Numbered from the stretch's first letter, positions 43,294-53,253 are shown. The stretch: DNA of 64,000 nt from Flavobacterium sp. N2038 (GCF_025947185.1 NZ_CP110001.1:1364001-1428000), one strand, 5' to 3'. A program made the numbers and translations. The notes: a model not told the origin generated them from the sequence alone.

Positions 43294-43461
43294 TATATTT
43301 GTATTAAATAATTGTAACAACAACTTTCAACCAAACGAAATTGGTTATTGTTTTAAGATACCTTCTTATATTTATTTTTGACTATTTTGAATTAGTAAGC
43401 TTTTAGCAGAAATTATTTAAGAGGATTAAACCGTCTAGACAGGATCTGGGCGGTTTTTTTA
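43294..43461 (+). ncRNA. Candidate small RNA between argS and susC
   Basis: A -7 element TATATTTG (43294-43301) with TTTG 16 bases upstream, a hairpin CAACCAA-ACGAAA-TTGGTTATTG, and a strong terminator at 43428-43456 (12-bp stem with two G-U pairs, then seven Ts). It contains no ATG-led frame of note. argS already has its own terminator upstream, so this second terminator needs another transcript to explain it. The expected RNA is about 150 bases. Confidence 0.4.
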
Positions 43462-43795
43462 TTTTCAGTTCCCAAACCAATAGGAAAGAAATTTGGTTTA
43501 TGAATAACAACAATCGGGCGCAAAGACTCTGAGTGAGATTAATTAGCGAAACTTTAAAATTATAACATTTTTAGTTTTTTTTTAAGATTACAATCTTTAA
43601 AAGGATTCTTACAGAGAATCTATTCTACTTCTTTTTAAAGTTGTTGAAAATCAGGCTTATTGTAGGTCTGTTAACAATGAAAATATATTATTTGTAATAC
43701 AAAGACTATATTTTGTAATGTTAAATACAGTATATTTCTTGTTAAAATTATTATTTATTAATAAGTTGCACCCCTAAATCAAAAAAATCAAAATA
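43462..43795. other. susC upstream region
   Basis: About 330 AT-rich bases with no gene. TATATTTC near 43731 and TATATTTTG near 43710 resemble -7 elements, but none is convincing. It presumably holds susC control sequences. Confidence 0.4.
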
Positions 43796-46700
43796 ATGAA
43801 ACAAAAATTAAAAGGATTTGCAGTACTTTTTTTTCTATTTGCTTTGCAAGTCACATTTGCACAAGAAAAAAAAATTACTGGAACGGTTTCGGATAATGCC
43901 GGAATACCTTTACCAGGGGTTAGTATTTTAGTCAAAGGAACGAAATCTGGAGCACAAACAGATTTTGATGGCAAGTATTCTATCAAAGCAAAAACGGGAG
44001 ATATTCTTATGTTTTCTTATATGGGAATGGAAGATGTTAAGATTACAGTAGGAACTTCTTCTGTAATAAATGCTAAAATGAAAGAAGGAGGAAAAGAATT
44101 AGATGAGGTAGTTGTGGTGGCTTTTGGTACTCAAAAAAAACAAGAAATTACTGGAGCAGTAAGTAAAATAGATTCAAAAATCTTAGAAAATACTCAATCG
44201 TCTAATGCCGTTCAATCTTTAACAGGTAAAGTGGCTGGTGTGCAAATTAGTGCAAATTCAGGACAACCAGGCGATCCTCCACAGGTAAGATTTAGAGGTA
44301 TTGGTTCTATATCATCTTCAAATGCGCCTTTATACGTAGTTGATGGAATACCATTTAATGGAGATATTAATTCAATAGCAACTCAAGATATTGAATCAAT
44401 TAGTTTTTTAAAGGACGCATCATCTAATGCGCTATATGGTAGCAGAGGAGCCAATGGAGTAATCATTGTTACGACTAAAAAAGGAAAAAAAGGACAATTG
44501 ACAGTTACTTATGAAACTAAAATTGGGGTTAACTCACGTGCTGTGCCTGAATATGATATGATTAAAAATCCAGCCGATTATTACAAAACGGTATACAATA
44601 GAATTAGAAATGGTTTAATTTATCAAGGACAAACGCCGACTAATGCTTCAAATATTGCAGCTCAAAACTTAATAACGGGAGATACTTATTCTCTTGGATA
44701 TAATAATTATAATGTAGCCAATAATCAGGTTATAAATCCAGCAACTGGCGAAATAAATGCGGATGCTAAATTGCTGTATCACGATGATTGGTCAAAAGCA
44801 TTATTTAGAGATGCTATTAGACAAGAGCAGTATTTAAGTCTGTCAGGTAGTACAGATAACCTTAACTCTTATTTATCTATTGGTTATTTATCAGATGATG
44901 GGTATACGATTAATTCAAATTTTGAACGTGTAACGTTGAGAGCCAATGTTGATTATAATGTTTCTAGTAAAGTAAAAATTGGAACAAATGTAAATTATGC
45001 ACATTCAAACCAAAATGCTCCAATTTCAAAAACAGCATCTTCAACTTATAGCAATTTATTTAGCTGGGCTCGAAATATTGCTCCTATATATACTATTTGG
45101 CAAAGAGATGACAATGGTAATATGATTTATAATCAAGATGGTACTAAATCTTATGATTTTAACCAAAAAGGAGATCGACCTTATGGTTCAAATTTGAACC
45201 CTTATGCAACTACATTATTAAACATTAAATCAAATGAAGAAAATAAATTTGGTGCCAGAGCTTATGTTTCTGTCGATTTTCTAAAAGATTTTAATTTTAG
45301 ATATAATATTGGATATGATTTATTATCAGGTTATTATCTAACAAGTACAACTGGTGAAGGTGGCGATGATATGGGGGTTAATGGTAGAATAGGAACGGCT
45401 ACTAAAAATGAATATACATTAACTAATCAGCAATTATTATCCTGGAAAAAAACTTTTGGAGAGCATTCACTTGATGTATTAATTGGTCATGAATCATCTG
45501 ATTTTACTTCAAAAATGCTAGCAGGACAAAAAAGTAATGTTGTTATATCTGATTTGCCAATTATTAGCAACGCAACCAAATATGGCTATCTAGATGGTTA
45601 TAATGATTTATACAAAGTTGAAGGTTATTTTTCTAGACTAAACTATAGTTATAAAAATAAATATTTTGTGAATGGTAGTTTTAGAAGAGATGGCTCGTCA
45701 GTATTTGCTCCAGAAAATAGATGGGGTAATTTTTATGGTTTTGGAGCTGCATGGTCTGTGATTAAAGAATCATTCTTTCCTAAAACAAAATGGATTACAG
45801 ATTTTAGAATAAAAGGAAGTTATGGAGAACAAGGTAATGACAATATAAATTATCCAGCTACTTCACAAATTAGTCATCGCAGTTATTTTGGCAGTTTAAG
45901 AAACTATTATGCTTACGAAACCCAATATGAAGTCGTGCCAGATTCTGAAGGCAACGCAAGTGTTTTAAATGTTTTTGAAGCAGATAAAAGTGTCAAATGG
46001 GAAAAGTCTAAAAATTTAAATGTTGGATTTGATATTACATTGTTTGATAGGATTTCTTTTGAAGCTGAATACTTTGAGAGAAATGTTAGTGATTTGATAT
46101 ACAATTTCCCTATTGCTTTATCTACAGGAACATCATTTGTTTCTAAAAATATTGGAGATATGGGAAATAAAGGGATTGAGATAAATTTAGGAATTGATAT
46201 TGTTAAAAATAAAAATGTAGATTTTAATATTTGGGGTAACGCAACAAGTTATAAAAATAAGATAACATCGTTGCCTAAAGCATTTACAGATGGGATTTAC
46301 CGTTTCGAAGTCGGAGCTCCTGCTTATTCATACTTTTTAAGAGAGTATGCTGGAGTAGATAAAACAAATGGAGACGCATTATGGTATAAAGATGAGAAAG
46401 ACGCTAGTGGAAATTTAACAGGAAATAAAGTAACCACAAATGTCTTTGGAGAAGCTAATCCATATTTGAGTAAAAAGGATGCCAATCCAGATGTATATGG
46501 TGGATTTGGAACTTTATTTAGATACAAAAATATTACTTTTCAAGCAAGTTTTGCTTATCAATTTGGAGGTTATATGTATGACGGAGTTTATCAATCTGCG
46601 ATGTATTCAGGATCAGATAACATAGGTCAGAATTATCATAAAGATGTAACAAAAGGATGGACAATTGATAACCCAAATTCTGACATACCTAGAATTGATC

Positions 46701-46990
46701 ATGTATCAATTTATCAAATGGCGAATTCAGATTATTTCTTAATAAAATCTGATTATATAAGTCTTCAGGATGTTTCGATTGGATATAACTATAATGACGC
46801 ATGGCTTAAGGATTTAGGTATCCAATGTACAAAGTTTACTTTGATGGGATCAAATTTAGCATTATGGTCTGAAAGAAAAGGAATGGATCCAAGATTAAAT
46901 AGACTAGGAGAAAGGGTAAATAATGGGCAGTCGCTTAATGTGTATGGTGTGATGAGAAGTATTTCATTTGGTTTAACAGTAAATTTTTAA
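43796..46990 (+). CDS. SusC/RagA-family TonB-linked outer-membrane protein
   Basis: 1064 residues. A signal peptide ends QVTFAQ. The carboxypeptidase-like domain has GTVSDNAGIPLPGVSILVKG and DFDGKYSIKAKTGDILMFSY. The SusC box region includes ELDEVVVVAFGTQKKQEITG, then the plug motifs VAGVQISANSGQPGDPP, FRGIGSISSSNAPLYVVDG and SSNALYGSRGANGVIIVTTK. A large barrel ends VNF. SusC forms the TonB-driven importer for oligosaccharides or peptides, capped by SusD, which is encoded three bases downstream. No hydrolase or regulator accompanies the pair, so the substrate is open. Confidence 0.95.
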   Translation: MKQKLKGFAVLFFLFALQVTFAQEKKITGTVSDNAGIPLPGVSILVKGTKSGAQTDFDGKYSIKAKTGDILMFSYMGMEDVKITVGTSSVINAKMKEGGKELDEVVVVAFGTQKKQEITGAVSKIDSKILENTQSSNAVQSLTGKVAGVQISANSGQPGDPPQVRFRGIGSISSSNAPLYVVDGIPFNGDINSIATQDIESISFLKDASSNALYGSRGANGVIIVTTKKGKKGQLTVTYETKIGVNSRAVPEYDMIKNPADYYKTVYNRIRNGLIYQGQTPTNASNIAAQNLITGDTYSLGYNNYNVANNQVINPATGEINADAKLLYHDDWSKALFRDAIRQEQYLSLSGSTDNLNSYLSIGYLSDDGYTINSNFERVTLRANVDYNVSSKVKIGTNVNYAHSNQNAPISKTASSTYSNLFSWARNIAPIYTIWQRDDNGNMIYNQDGTKSYDFNQKGDRPYGSNLNPYATTLLNIKSNEENKFGARAYVSVDFLKDFNFRYNIGYDLLSGYYLTSTTGEGGDDMGVNGRIGTATKNEYTLTNQQLLSWKKTFGEHSLDVLIGHESSDFTSKMLAGQKSNVVISDLPIISNATKYGYLDGYNDLYKVEGYFSRLNYSYKNKYFVNGSFRRDGSSVFAPENRWGNFYGFGAAWSVIKESFFPKTKWITDFRIKGSYGEQGNDNINYPATSQISHRSYFGSLRNYYAYETQYEVVPDSEGNASVLNVFEADKSVKWEKSKNLNVGFDITLFDRISFEAEYFERNVSDLIYNFPIALSTGTSFVSKNIGDMGNKGIEINLGIDIVKNKNVDFNIWGNATSYKNKITSLPKAFTDGIYRFEVGAPAYSYFLREYAGVDKTNGDALWYKDEKDASGNLTGNKVTTNVFGEANPYLSKKDANPDVYGGFGTLFRYKNITFQASFAYQFGGYMYDGVYQSAMYSGSDNIGQNYHKDVTKGWTIDNPNSDIPRIDHVSIYQMANSDYFLIKSDYISLQDVSIGYNYNDAWLKDLGIQCTKFTLMGSNLALWSERKGMDPRLNRLGERVNNGQSLNVYGVMRSISFGLTVNF

Positions 46991-46993
46991 GAC

Positions 46994-48436
46994 ATGAAAA
47001 AGGTAATAATTGCAATTGTATTTTTATTGGCACTCACAAGTTGTGATAAAGAGTTTCTTGATACAGTACCTGAATCAACAATTAATAAAGAACAATTAGC
47101 AACTTCTGCATCGGCAAATCAAGCTATTGTAAGTGGGGTTTATTCTGCATTAAGATCTTATGGATTAGCAATTGGAGGTAATCATGAAGATTATGGTCAT
47201 AAATCCGTGCTTTCAGCAATGGATATGATGTCTAATGATATGTTGATGACGAAATCAAGCTGGTATCAGTCTTTTTATACTTACATTGGTAGACAGCAAA
47301 CGAATTCAAGATCTAGATTAGTATGGAATACTTATTATCCTCAGATTAAATCTACAAATATTGTACTTGGTGGTATTCCATCAAATGCTACTGATGAAAA
47401 TTTAAAATCAATTAGAGGACAGGCTCTGGCTTTAAGGGGGTATTTTTATTTTATGCTGGCACGTACTTATGGTCCTACATATATTGGCAATGAAACTAAA
47501 TTATGCGTGCCACTTTATACAGAGCCTACATTAGAAGGCAAAGCCAGATCTACTGTGGGTGAGGTGTATACTTTAGTAGAAAGTGATTTGAAAGAATCTA
47601 TCGAATTGTTGACATCTTATAAACGCTTAAATAATGATTCTGTAGATAAAACAGTAGCTCAAGCTTTTTTAGCTGAAGTATATTTAGAGATGGGTAAGTA
47701 TACAGAGGCAGCTTCAATGGCTCATTTAGCAAGACAGGGTTATACCTTGCTTAATGAAGCGGAATGGATGAATGGGTTTTATATTACGAAATCTAATGAA
47801 ACAATGTGGGGAGCAACATTAAACTCTTCAATTAGTACTTTTGTTGCAAACTTCTTTGGACATTTTGATAATACAAATCAATCAGGATATGCAGGAGGAA
47901 TGGGAGTTTATAAAAATATGGACAAAAAATTGTACAATAGTATTTCAGAAACTGATTTTAGAAAGAAAGCTTTTGTTTCTCCATCTGGTAATACAACATA
48001 TCCATCTTTACCAGCTTATGCAAATATAAAATTTAGAGATCCAACTATAGATTCTGGTAGTTATATTTATTTGAGATCTTCTGAAATGTATTATATAGAG
48101 GCTGAAGCTCTTGCGAGATCAGGAAATGAAGCTTCAGCTAAACAAGTATTATATGAAATAACTATAACTAGGGATCCTGCTTATATGTTATCTACAAATT
48201 CAGGATTGGCTTTGATTAATGAAATAATTCTTCAAAAAAGAATTGAATTGTGGGGAGAAGGTTGTGCTTGGTACGACATGAAACGTCTAGGCATTGGTTT
48301 ATCTCGAAATTACCCAGATACAAATCACCCTGCCTTTGGTAGATTCGATATTCCAGCAGATGATAATAGATTTATTTTTCAAATCCCGCAAGCTGAAATC
48401 GATGCAAATCCATTAATTATTCAAAACCCATTATAA
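46994..48436 (+). CDS. RagB/SusD-family nutrient-binding lipoprotein
   Basis: 480 residues. The lipoprotein signal ends LALTSC (Cys at about residue 17). The N-terminal DKEFLDTVPESTINKEQL and the TPR-like helices QALALRGYFYFMLARTYGP are SusD hallmarks. The C-terminal part has IYLRSSEMYYIEAEALARSG and RIELWGEGCAWYDMKRLG, both classical SusD motifs. It caps the SusC channel at the cell surface and binds the incoming glycan or peptide. Three bases separate it from susC, so they form an operon. A bidirectional terminator follows. Confidence 0.95.
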   Translation: MKKVIIAIVFLLALTSCDKEFLDTVPESTINKEQLATSASANQAIVSGVYSALRSYGLAIGGNHEDYGHKSVLSAMDMMSNDMLMTKSSWYQSFYTYIGRQQTNSRSRLVWNTYYPQIKSTNIVLGGIPSNATDENLKSIRGQALALRGYFYFMLARTYGPTYIGNETKLCVPLYTEPTLEGKARSTVGEVYTLVESDLKESIELLTSYKRLNNDSVDKTVAQAFLAEVYLEMGKYTEAASMAHLARQGYTLLNEAEWMNGFYITKSNETMWGATLNSSISTFVANFFGHFDNTNQSGYAGGMGVYKNMDKKLYNSISETDFRKKAFVSPSGNTTYPSLPAYANIKFRDPTIDSGSYIYLRSSEMYYIEAEALARSGNEASAKQVLYEITITRDPAYMLSTNSGLALINEIILQKRIELWGEGCAWYDMKRLGIGLSRNYPDTNHPAFGRFDIPADDNRFIFQIPQAEIDANPLIIQNPL

Positions 48437-48452
48437 ATTAAAATGTAACCAT

Positions 48453-48489
48453 AAAAAAAGCCGATAGTTCTAAAAACTATCGGCTTTTT
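48453..48489. terminator. Bidirectional terminator between susD and the DUF6607 gene
   Basis: AAAAAAAGCCGATAGTT and AACTATCGGCTTTTT form a perfect stem of at least 12 bp with T runs in both directions. Confidence 0.85.
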
Positions 48490-48510
48490 CACAACTAACA
48501 CAAACCATTT

Positions 48511-49413
48511 TTATTTTACAAACTTGTCGATAATCGCATCTGATTCTGCTTTTGTAGCGTCTGGTTTTAAATCAAACAAAAGAGAATAAAGAGCTTTTCT
48601 GTCTACTTTAGCTTCTAAGTTTAAGTCTTTATGTCTGTCAAAAAGTGTTTGCCATTTATCGCGAACATTTTTCCAAAGTGCATTGTTTGCAACCCACCAT
48701 TTTTGACCAGCGATACATTTACTGTCTGCCACTTTTGTATAAACGTCAAAGCCTTTTTCCTGCGCTAACATAACGTCTTTCCCGCTGTCATCTCTAATCA
48801 GTTTATCATTATCCTGCTCATGATTCCATCCAGTTGCCGTGATTTCGTGAATGTTTCTTCTTTTCAAAACATTGTAATCATTACGGTGTGTCTGCTCTCT
48901 TCTAGGAAGTGGTGCGTCAGCAACATTTGCCCAGTAATCTTTTCCGTCAACATGTACCCAAGTAGAAGATCCTTCATATCTAGGGCTGTCATCTACCTGA
49001 TAGACTTTTTGAGTCCATTGACCTTTAACAGCTTTTTTATCTAATTTTTTATATTTCCAGGAAGTTCCTTTATCAAAAGAATATAAATCTGTGTTTTCAT
49101 ACATCCAGTCTTGTCTCCAGTGCTTAATGATCATATCATCACTTACAATCAATAAATGTTGCATTACGATTTTGTTTGGAGTGTCCTCTAATAATTCTAC
49201 CCATTCTAAAGCAGATTCATGCTTGGTTTCTGATGGTTTATAAGTAAGAGAATCTTTTGGATATGAAAATGTTTCTGTGAAGTTGAATTTTACTTCGTAG
49301 CAACCACACATTGATTTTATTGACTTAATGTCTTGTTGCTTTTTGTCCTGACTGAAACCAAGGCTGCAAGTCAAAGCCATAACAGCTGAAAAATAGAGAC
49401 TTTTTGAAATCAT
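48511..49413 (-). CDS. DUF6607-family exported protein, linked to haem uptake
   Basis: 300 residues with a signal peptide ending LGFSQ. The mature start IKSMCGCYEVKFNFTETFSY and ALEWVELLED with HWRQDWMYEN match what I know as DUF6607. Tryptophan and tyrosine are abundant, including HVDGKDYWANVADAPLPRRE. The C-terminal helices end IDKFVK. It is divergent from a TonB receptor and a HmuY lipoprotein, sharing a 105-base control region with a palindrome. This position implies co-regulation and a role in iron or haem acquisition, but the biochemical function is unknown. Confidence 0.75.
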   Translation of the reverse strand: MISKSLYFSAVMALTCSLGFSQDKKQQDIKSIKSMCGCYEVKFNFTETFSYPKDSLTYKPSETKHESALEWVELLEDTPNKIVMQHLLIVSDDMIIKHWRQDWMYENTDLYSFDKGTSWKYKKLDKKAVKGQWTQKVYQVDDSPRYEGSSTWVHVDGKDYWANVADAPLPRREQTHRNDYNVLKRRNIHEITATGWNHEQDNDKLIRDDSGKDVMLAQEKGFDVYTKVADSKCIAGQKWWVANNALWKNVRDKWQTLFDRHKDLNLEAKVDRKALYSLLFDLKPDATKAESDAIIDKFVK

Positions 49414-49442
49414 AACTTATTATTTTGTTTTTAAATTTTTTG

Positions 49443-49491
49443 CAAATATATACATTTTATTTAGAACAAATAAAAATAGTTTATATATTTG
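49443..49491. promoter_or_regulatory. Divergent promoters with central palindrome (DUF6607 / TonB receptor)
   Basis: Plus-strand -7 TATATTTG is at 49484-49491; minus-strand -7 TATATTTG is at 49450-49443 with TTTG at 49470-49467. Between them, ATTTTATTT-AGAAC-AAATAAAAAT (49454-49477) is almost palindromic and could be an operator for an iron-responsive regulator. The two -7 elements are mirror images of each other around it. Confidence 0.55.
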
Positions 49492-49518
49492 CGGCATTAT
49501 TAAGATTGAATAAAAATA

Positions 49519-51672
49519 ATGAAAATTAAAATTACCCTTTTTGCTGGACTTCTTTTTTGTACCTATTCTTTTGCTCAGCAGAAAGATAGTATTGTCTCTC
49601 AGGAAAAACTTTCTGAGGTTGTTGTAACAGGACAATTAAGTCCGCAATCAATTAAGAAATCGGTTTTTAATGTACGTGTAATCTCTAAAGAAGATATCAA
49701 GCAACTAGCAGCAAATAATCTTTCAGATGTTTTAAATCAATACTTAAACATTACAGTTCAGAATAGCGGGAGCGATGGACGCTCGACGGTTTCAATGTTC
49801 GGATTAGATGCGCAGTATTTTAAAATTTTAGTAGATAATATACCATTAGTAAGTGATACAGGTATGGGAACTAATGTTGATTTAACGCAGGTAAATCTTG
49901 ATGATGTAGAACGTATTGAGATTATTGAAGGCTCAATGGGAGTTACACATGGAGCGAATGCTGTGACCGGAATCTTAAATATTATTACAAAGAAAGGCGG
50001 GTCTAATAAATGGGATATCAGCGCAACTATTCAGGAAGAGACGGTTGGTAATGAATATTCACTTACTGATAAAGGAAGACATATTCAGTCAGCTAAAGTA
50101 GGGCATAATTTTAATGATAACTGGTATATTAATATTGGTGGGAATCATAATAATTTTGAAGGTTTTTATGACGATAAACAAGGAAAAGATTATGCTGTTA
50201 ATGATGGTTTAAGAGGGTATTCGTGGCTGCCAAAAGAACAATGGGTTGGAAATGCAATACTTGGATATCAGAAGGATAACTTTAAGATTTTTTACAAATT
50301 TGATTACTATGGAGAAAATGTAGATTTTTATAGTCCAGTGTTAGTTCCTCAAGACAATTACCCTTTTCCGGAAACTTTTTTTGCAAGAGATAAACGGTAT
50401 TTAACAAATCGTTTTTACCATCATTTGAATGCAAATGGAAAACTTTTTTCTAAATTAAATTATAATGTTTCTGTATCACACCAAAAACAAGAACGTGATG
50501 CTGAATTGTTTGACTATCAATTAGAAACAGAAAAAGAGTCTAACAATAACAGATTTACGTATCAATCTAAAGAAGTACTTTATTCTACCGGAACATTAAG
50601 TAATTTCTTCAACAATAAAAAAGTAGATTTTCAATTGGGATATGAAATCACAAATGAAAATGGTTTTTACAGCGGTGCAGCGGGAACTTTTCTAGATAAC
50701 GCACTGCAGTCTGTAGATGTTAGAAAGAGATTAGAGAATTATGACATCTTTACAGTTGCTGAAATTAGTTTATCAGATAAACTTTCAATTCGTCCGGGAC
50801 TTCGTTACTCCATTCAAAATACTTTTAAGGATCAATATGCTAGTTCGTTAGGCTTAAGATATCTTTTCAAAAAAGGATTAGAAGTAAGAGCTTCATTAGG
50901 TAAATCATATCGTACTCCAAATTTTGATGAGCTATATACTTATTTTGTTGACTCTAATCATAATGTACAGGGTAATCCTAATTTGGTTCCGGAAAACAGT
51001 ACATCGTACGAAGTAAGTTTTAAGAGAATCTGTGATTTAAAATCGGGTGGACAGATTGCTAATAATGTGGCAGTGACTTTTTTAGATGTTGATGACAGAA
51101 TTGATTTGGTGTTGACAGAAATTACACCTTCAAAATATAAGTACATCAATATCAACAAATATAAAATGTGGAACATTTCTACCACAGAGCAATATGCATA
51201 TAAAAATTGGAATGTAAAAGTTGGAGCTGCTTTAGTTGGAATTTCTCAAAAACTTGATTTAGCAGAACTGGGTATTAGCTCAGATGATAAATTTTTGTAT
51301 TCTTTACAGTTGAACTCCAGCATCTCATACAACGTTCCAAAATGGAATACTTTGTTTGCACTTTATTATAAATACAACGGACAACAACAGCAATTTGCAA
51401 CAGGAACCGATGAAAATGGTAATGCTAAATTTTATCTAAACAAAATTAATCCGTACAGCTGGATGGATGCTTCTGTTCGAAAATCATTCTTTAAAAATCA
51501 ATTTGAAGTTACGGTTGGAGCTCGTAATTTATTCAATATTACAAATGTGCAAATTACTCAGGGTAACGGAGGTTCAGGCGGAGGAACTCATGCCGCTGGT
51601 CCACAAGCCTTGATGCTTGGGTATGGACGCTCTTACTTTCTTAAACTTACTTATAACTTAAATTTTAATTAA
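49519..51672 (+). CDS. TonB-dependent receptor, probably for haem (HmuR-like)
   Basis: 717 residues with a signal peptide ending YSFAQQ. The TonB box region is EKLSEVVVTGQLSPQSI. The plug follows with NLSDVLNQYLNITVQNSGS, VSMFGLDAQYFKILVDNIPL and RIEIIEGSMGVTHGANAVTG, a classical TonB-receptor plug. The barrel includes GLEVRASLGKSYRTPNFDEL (typical) and ends TYNLNFN. The gene next to it encodes a HmuY protein, so haem or porphyrin is the likely ligand. 22 bases separate the two. A histidine residue pair typical of haem receptors could not be fixed from sequence alone. Confidence 0.88.
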   Translation: MKIKITLFAGLLFCTYSFAQQKDSIVSQEKLSEVVVTGQLSPQSIKKSVFNVRVISKEDIKQLAANNLSDVLNQYLNITVQNSGSDGRSTVSMFGLDAQYFKILVDNIPLVSDTGMGTNVDLTQVNLDDVERIEIIEGSMGVTHGANAVTGILNIITKKGGSNKWDISATIQEETVGNEYSLTDKGRHIQSAKVGHNFNDNWYINIGGNHNNFEGFYDDKQGKDYAVNDGLRGYSWLPKEQWVGNAILGYQKDNFKIFYKFDYYGENVDFYSPVLVPQDNYPFPETFFARDKRYLTNRFYHHLNANGKLFSKLNYNVSVSHQKQERDAELFDYQLETEKESNNNRFTYQSKEVLYSTGTLSNFFNNKKVDFQLGYEITNENGFYSGAAGTFLDNALQSVDVRKRLENYDIFTVAEISLSDKLSIRPGLRYSIQNTFKDQYASSLGLRYLFKKGLEVRASLGKSYRTPNFDELYTYFVDSNHNVQGNPNLVPENSTSYEVSFKRICDLKSGGQIANNVAVTFLDVDDRIDLVLTEITPSKYKYININKYKMWNISTTEQYAYKNWNVKVGAALVGISQKLDLAELGISSDDKFLYSLQLNSSISYNVPKWNTLFALYYKYNGQQQQFATGTDENGNAKFYLNKINPYSWMDASVRKSFFKNQFEVTVGARNLFNITNVQITQGNGGSGGGTHAAGPQALMLGYGRSYFLKLTYNLNFN

Positions 51673-51694
51673 ATATATAAATACCTTAAATACT

Positions 51695-53110
51695 ATGAAA
51701 AAGAACTTTGTCTTAATTCTTACTTTCGTCTTTCTTGCTTTTACGGCATGTAATAGTGACGATAATGCTCCACAGTCAGATGTTGCTGTTGCGTTTGCTG
51801 AAACTTCGTATAATTTGACAAGTGATGCAACTCCAGTTCAAATAAAATTCTCTAAGCCAGCTCCTGTTGCTGGAACGATTACTCTTGATATTACTGAAAC
51901 AGCAGTAGCTTATACTACTGATTATACTACAAGTCCTGCAGCAGCGACTAAAAAAGTAGTTATACCTTTTGCACAAAATGCAACTTCAGTTGAGTTTACT
52001 TTTAATAAAGTAAAAAATGCAACTGCAACTGAGGTTAAAAATGTAGTTTTCACTATTTCAGGAACTTCTTTTGGAGCTCAAATTTCAGGAAACAAAACAA
52101 TTCAATTAAACTTTAATGAGGCAGCATCTTTAGGAACAGCTTTGTCACCACTAGTTGGAGGTCCATTAGAACCAAACCAGATTTATATTGATTTGAGCAG
52201 TGGAAAAATGACAAGTGTAGTTAGAAATTCTTGGGATTTAGGATTTTATTCTGGTGCTGACTTTAGAGTAGTATTGAACAGTTCTGTAAAAATGGCTGTA
52301 AAACAATTAAAAAGTACTAACATTGATGAAGTTCAGGTTGCTGACGAAACTATGATTATTGGGCAGGGAACAGGTTTTCCTGAACAAGTTGATGATTCAG
52401 CAGGAGATATTACAAAAACGGCTATCGCTGCAGTTTCATCTACAGATTCTGATAACAAAGTATATTTACTTTATTTAGGTAATAAACCAGCTGCTGCTGC
52501 TCCGGTTTTAGGAAAAGAAGGAGCTGCAGGAGGAGACACAAGAGGATGGAAAAAAATCAGAGTTTTAAGAAGCGGAAGCGACTATAAAGTTCAATATGCT
52601 GATCTTGCTTCGACTACTCACGAAGAAATTGTAATTTCTAAAAATAGTGCATATAATTTTACGTTTTTAAGCCTAATCGATAAAAAAGTAGTAAATGTTG
52701 AACCGCAAAAAAATCAATGGGATATTAACTTTACAACCTTTGTAAATGTTATTCCTAATGGAGCAACAATGTCACCATATTTCTACCCGGATTATGTTAC
52801 TAACAACTTAAACGGTAATGCAAAAGCTTATCAAGTTTTAACTTCAGCGTTTACTTATGATGCATTTACATTAGCAAATGTTGACAATACTAAATTTGCT
52901 GCAGATCAAAGAAGCATTGGGTCAAACTGGAGAAGTACTAGTGCTCCTGGTCCTGATGGAAATCCAATGACTCAATTTGTATTGAAAACAGATCGTTTCT
53001 TTGTAGTTAAAGATCCTGCTGGAAATGTTTATAAATTGAAATTTACAGCTGGTGCTAAAGCTGATTTAGAAAGAGGTCACCCAACATTCCAATATGCACT
53101 CTTAAAATAA
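51695..53110 (+). CDS. HmuY-family haem-binding lipoprotein
   Basis: 471 residues, larger than the classical HmuY of Porphyromonas (about 216). The lipobox FTAC gives Cys at about residue 19. An N-terminal 130-residue Ig-like or Calx-beta-type domain (SYNLTSDATPVQIKFSKPAP, VKNVVFTISG) precedes the HmuY-like part: NQIYIDLSSGKMTSVVRNSW, DLGFYSGADFRVVLNSS and KNQWDINFTTFVNV, ending in HPTFQYALLK. HmuY is secreted or surface-exposed and scavenges haem for the receptor. Axial ligands cannot be assigned here. Confidence 0.85.
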   Translation: MKKNFVLILTFVFLAFTACNSDDNAPQSDVAVAFAETSYNLTSDATPVQIKFSKPAPVAGTITLDITETAVAYTTDYTTSPAAATKKVVIPFAQNATSVEFTFNKVKNATATEVKNVVFTISGTSFGAQISGNKTIQLNFNEAASLGTALSPLVGGPLEPNQIYIDLSSGKMTSVVRNSWDLGFYSGADFRVVLNSSVKMAVKQLKSTNIDEVQVADETMIIGQGTGFPEQVDDSAGDITKTAIAAVSSTDSDNKVYLLYLGNKPAAAAPVLGKEGAAGGDTRGWKKIRVLRSGSDYKVQYADLASTTHEEIVISKNSAYNFTFLSLIDKKVVNVEPQKNQWDINFTTFVNVIPNGATMSPYFYPDYVTNNLNGNAKAYQVLTSAFTYDAFTLANVDNTKFAADQRSIGSNWRSTSAPGPDGNPMTQFVLKTDRFFVVKDPAGNVYKLKFTAGAKADLERGHPTFQYALLK

Positions 53111-53221
53111 TTTAAGATTTAAAAAAATTAAGATTATAGAGATTATCTCATTTTAACTTGCGCTGCGCTGGCATCGATATTTAGTTAATCATTGGCTTTG
53201 TTTTTTTTATTTTTTTTTGAT

Positions 53222-53253
53222 AAAGAGGTTAGATTCGTCTGGCCTCTTTTTTT
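53222..53253 (+). terminator. Terminator after the HmuY gene
   Basis: AAAGAGG and CCTCTTT pair around a loop of 14 bases, followed by further Ts. It lies 112 bases after the stop. Confidence 0.7.

Noticed and set aside
43182..43460. Riboswitch before susC
   Set aside because: The strong terminator lies more than 330 bases before susC, and no known ligand-binding consensus could be recognised.
53139..53180. TTGCGCTGCGCTGGCATCG, a GC-rich hairpin after HmuY
   Set aside because: It is short, with no T run; the actual terminator is at 53222.
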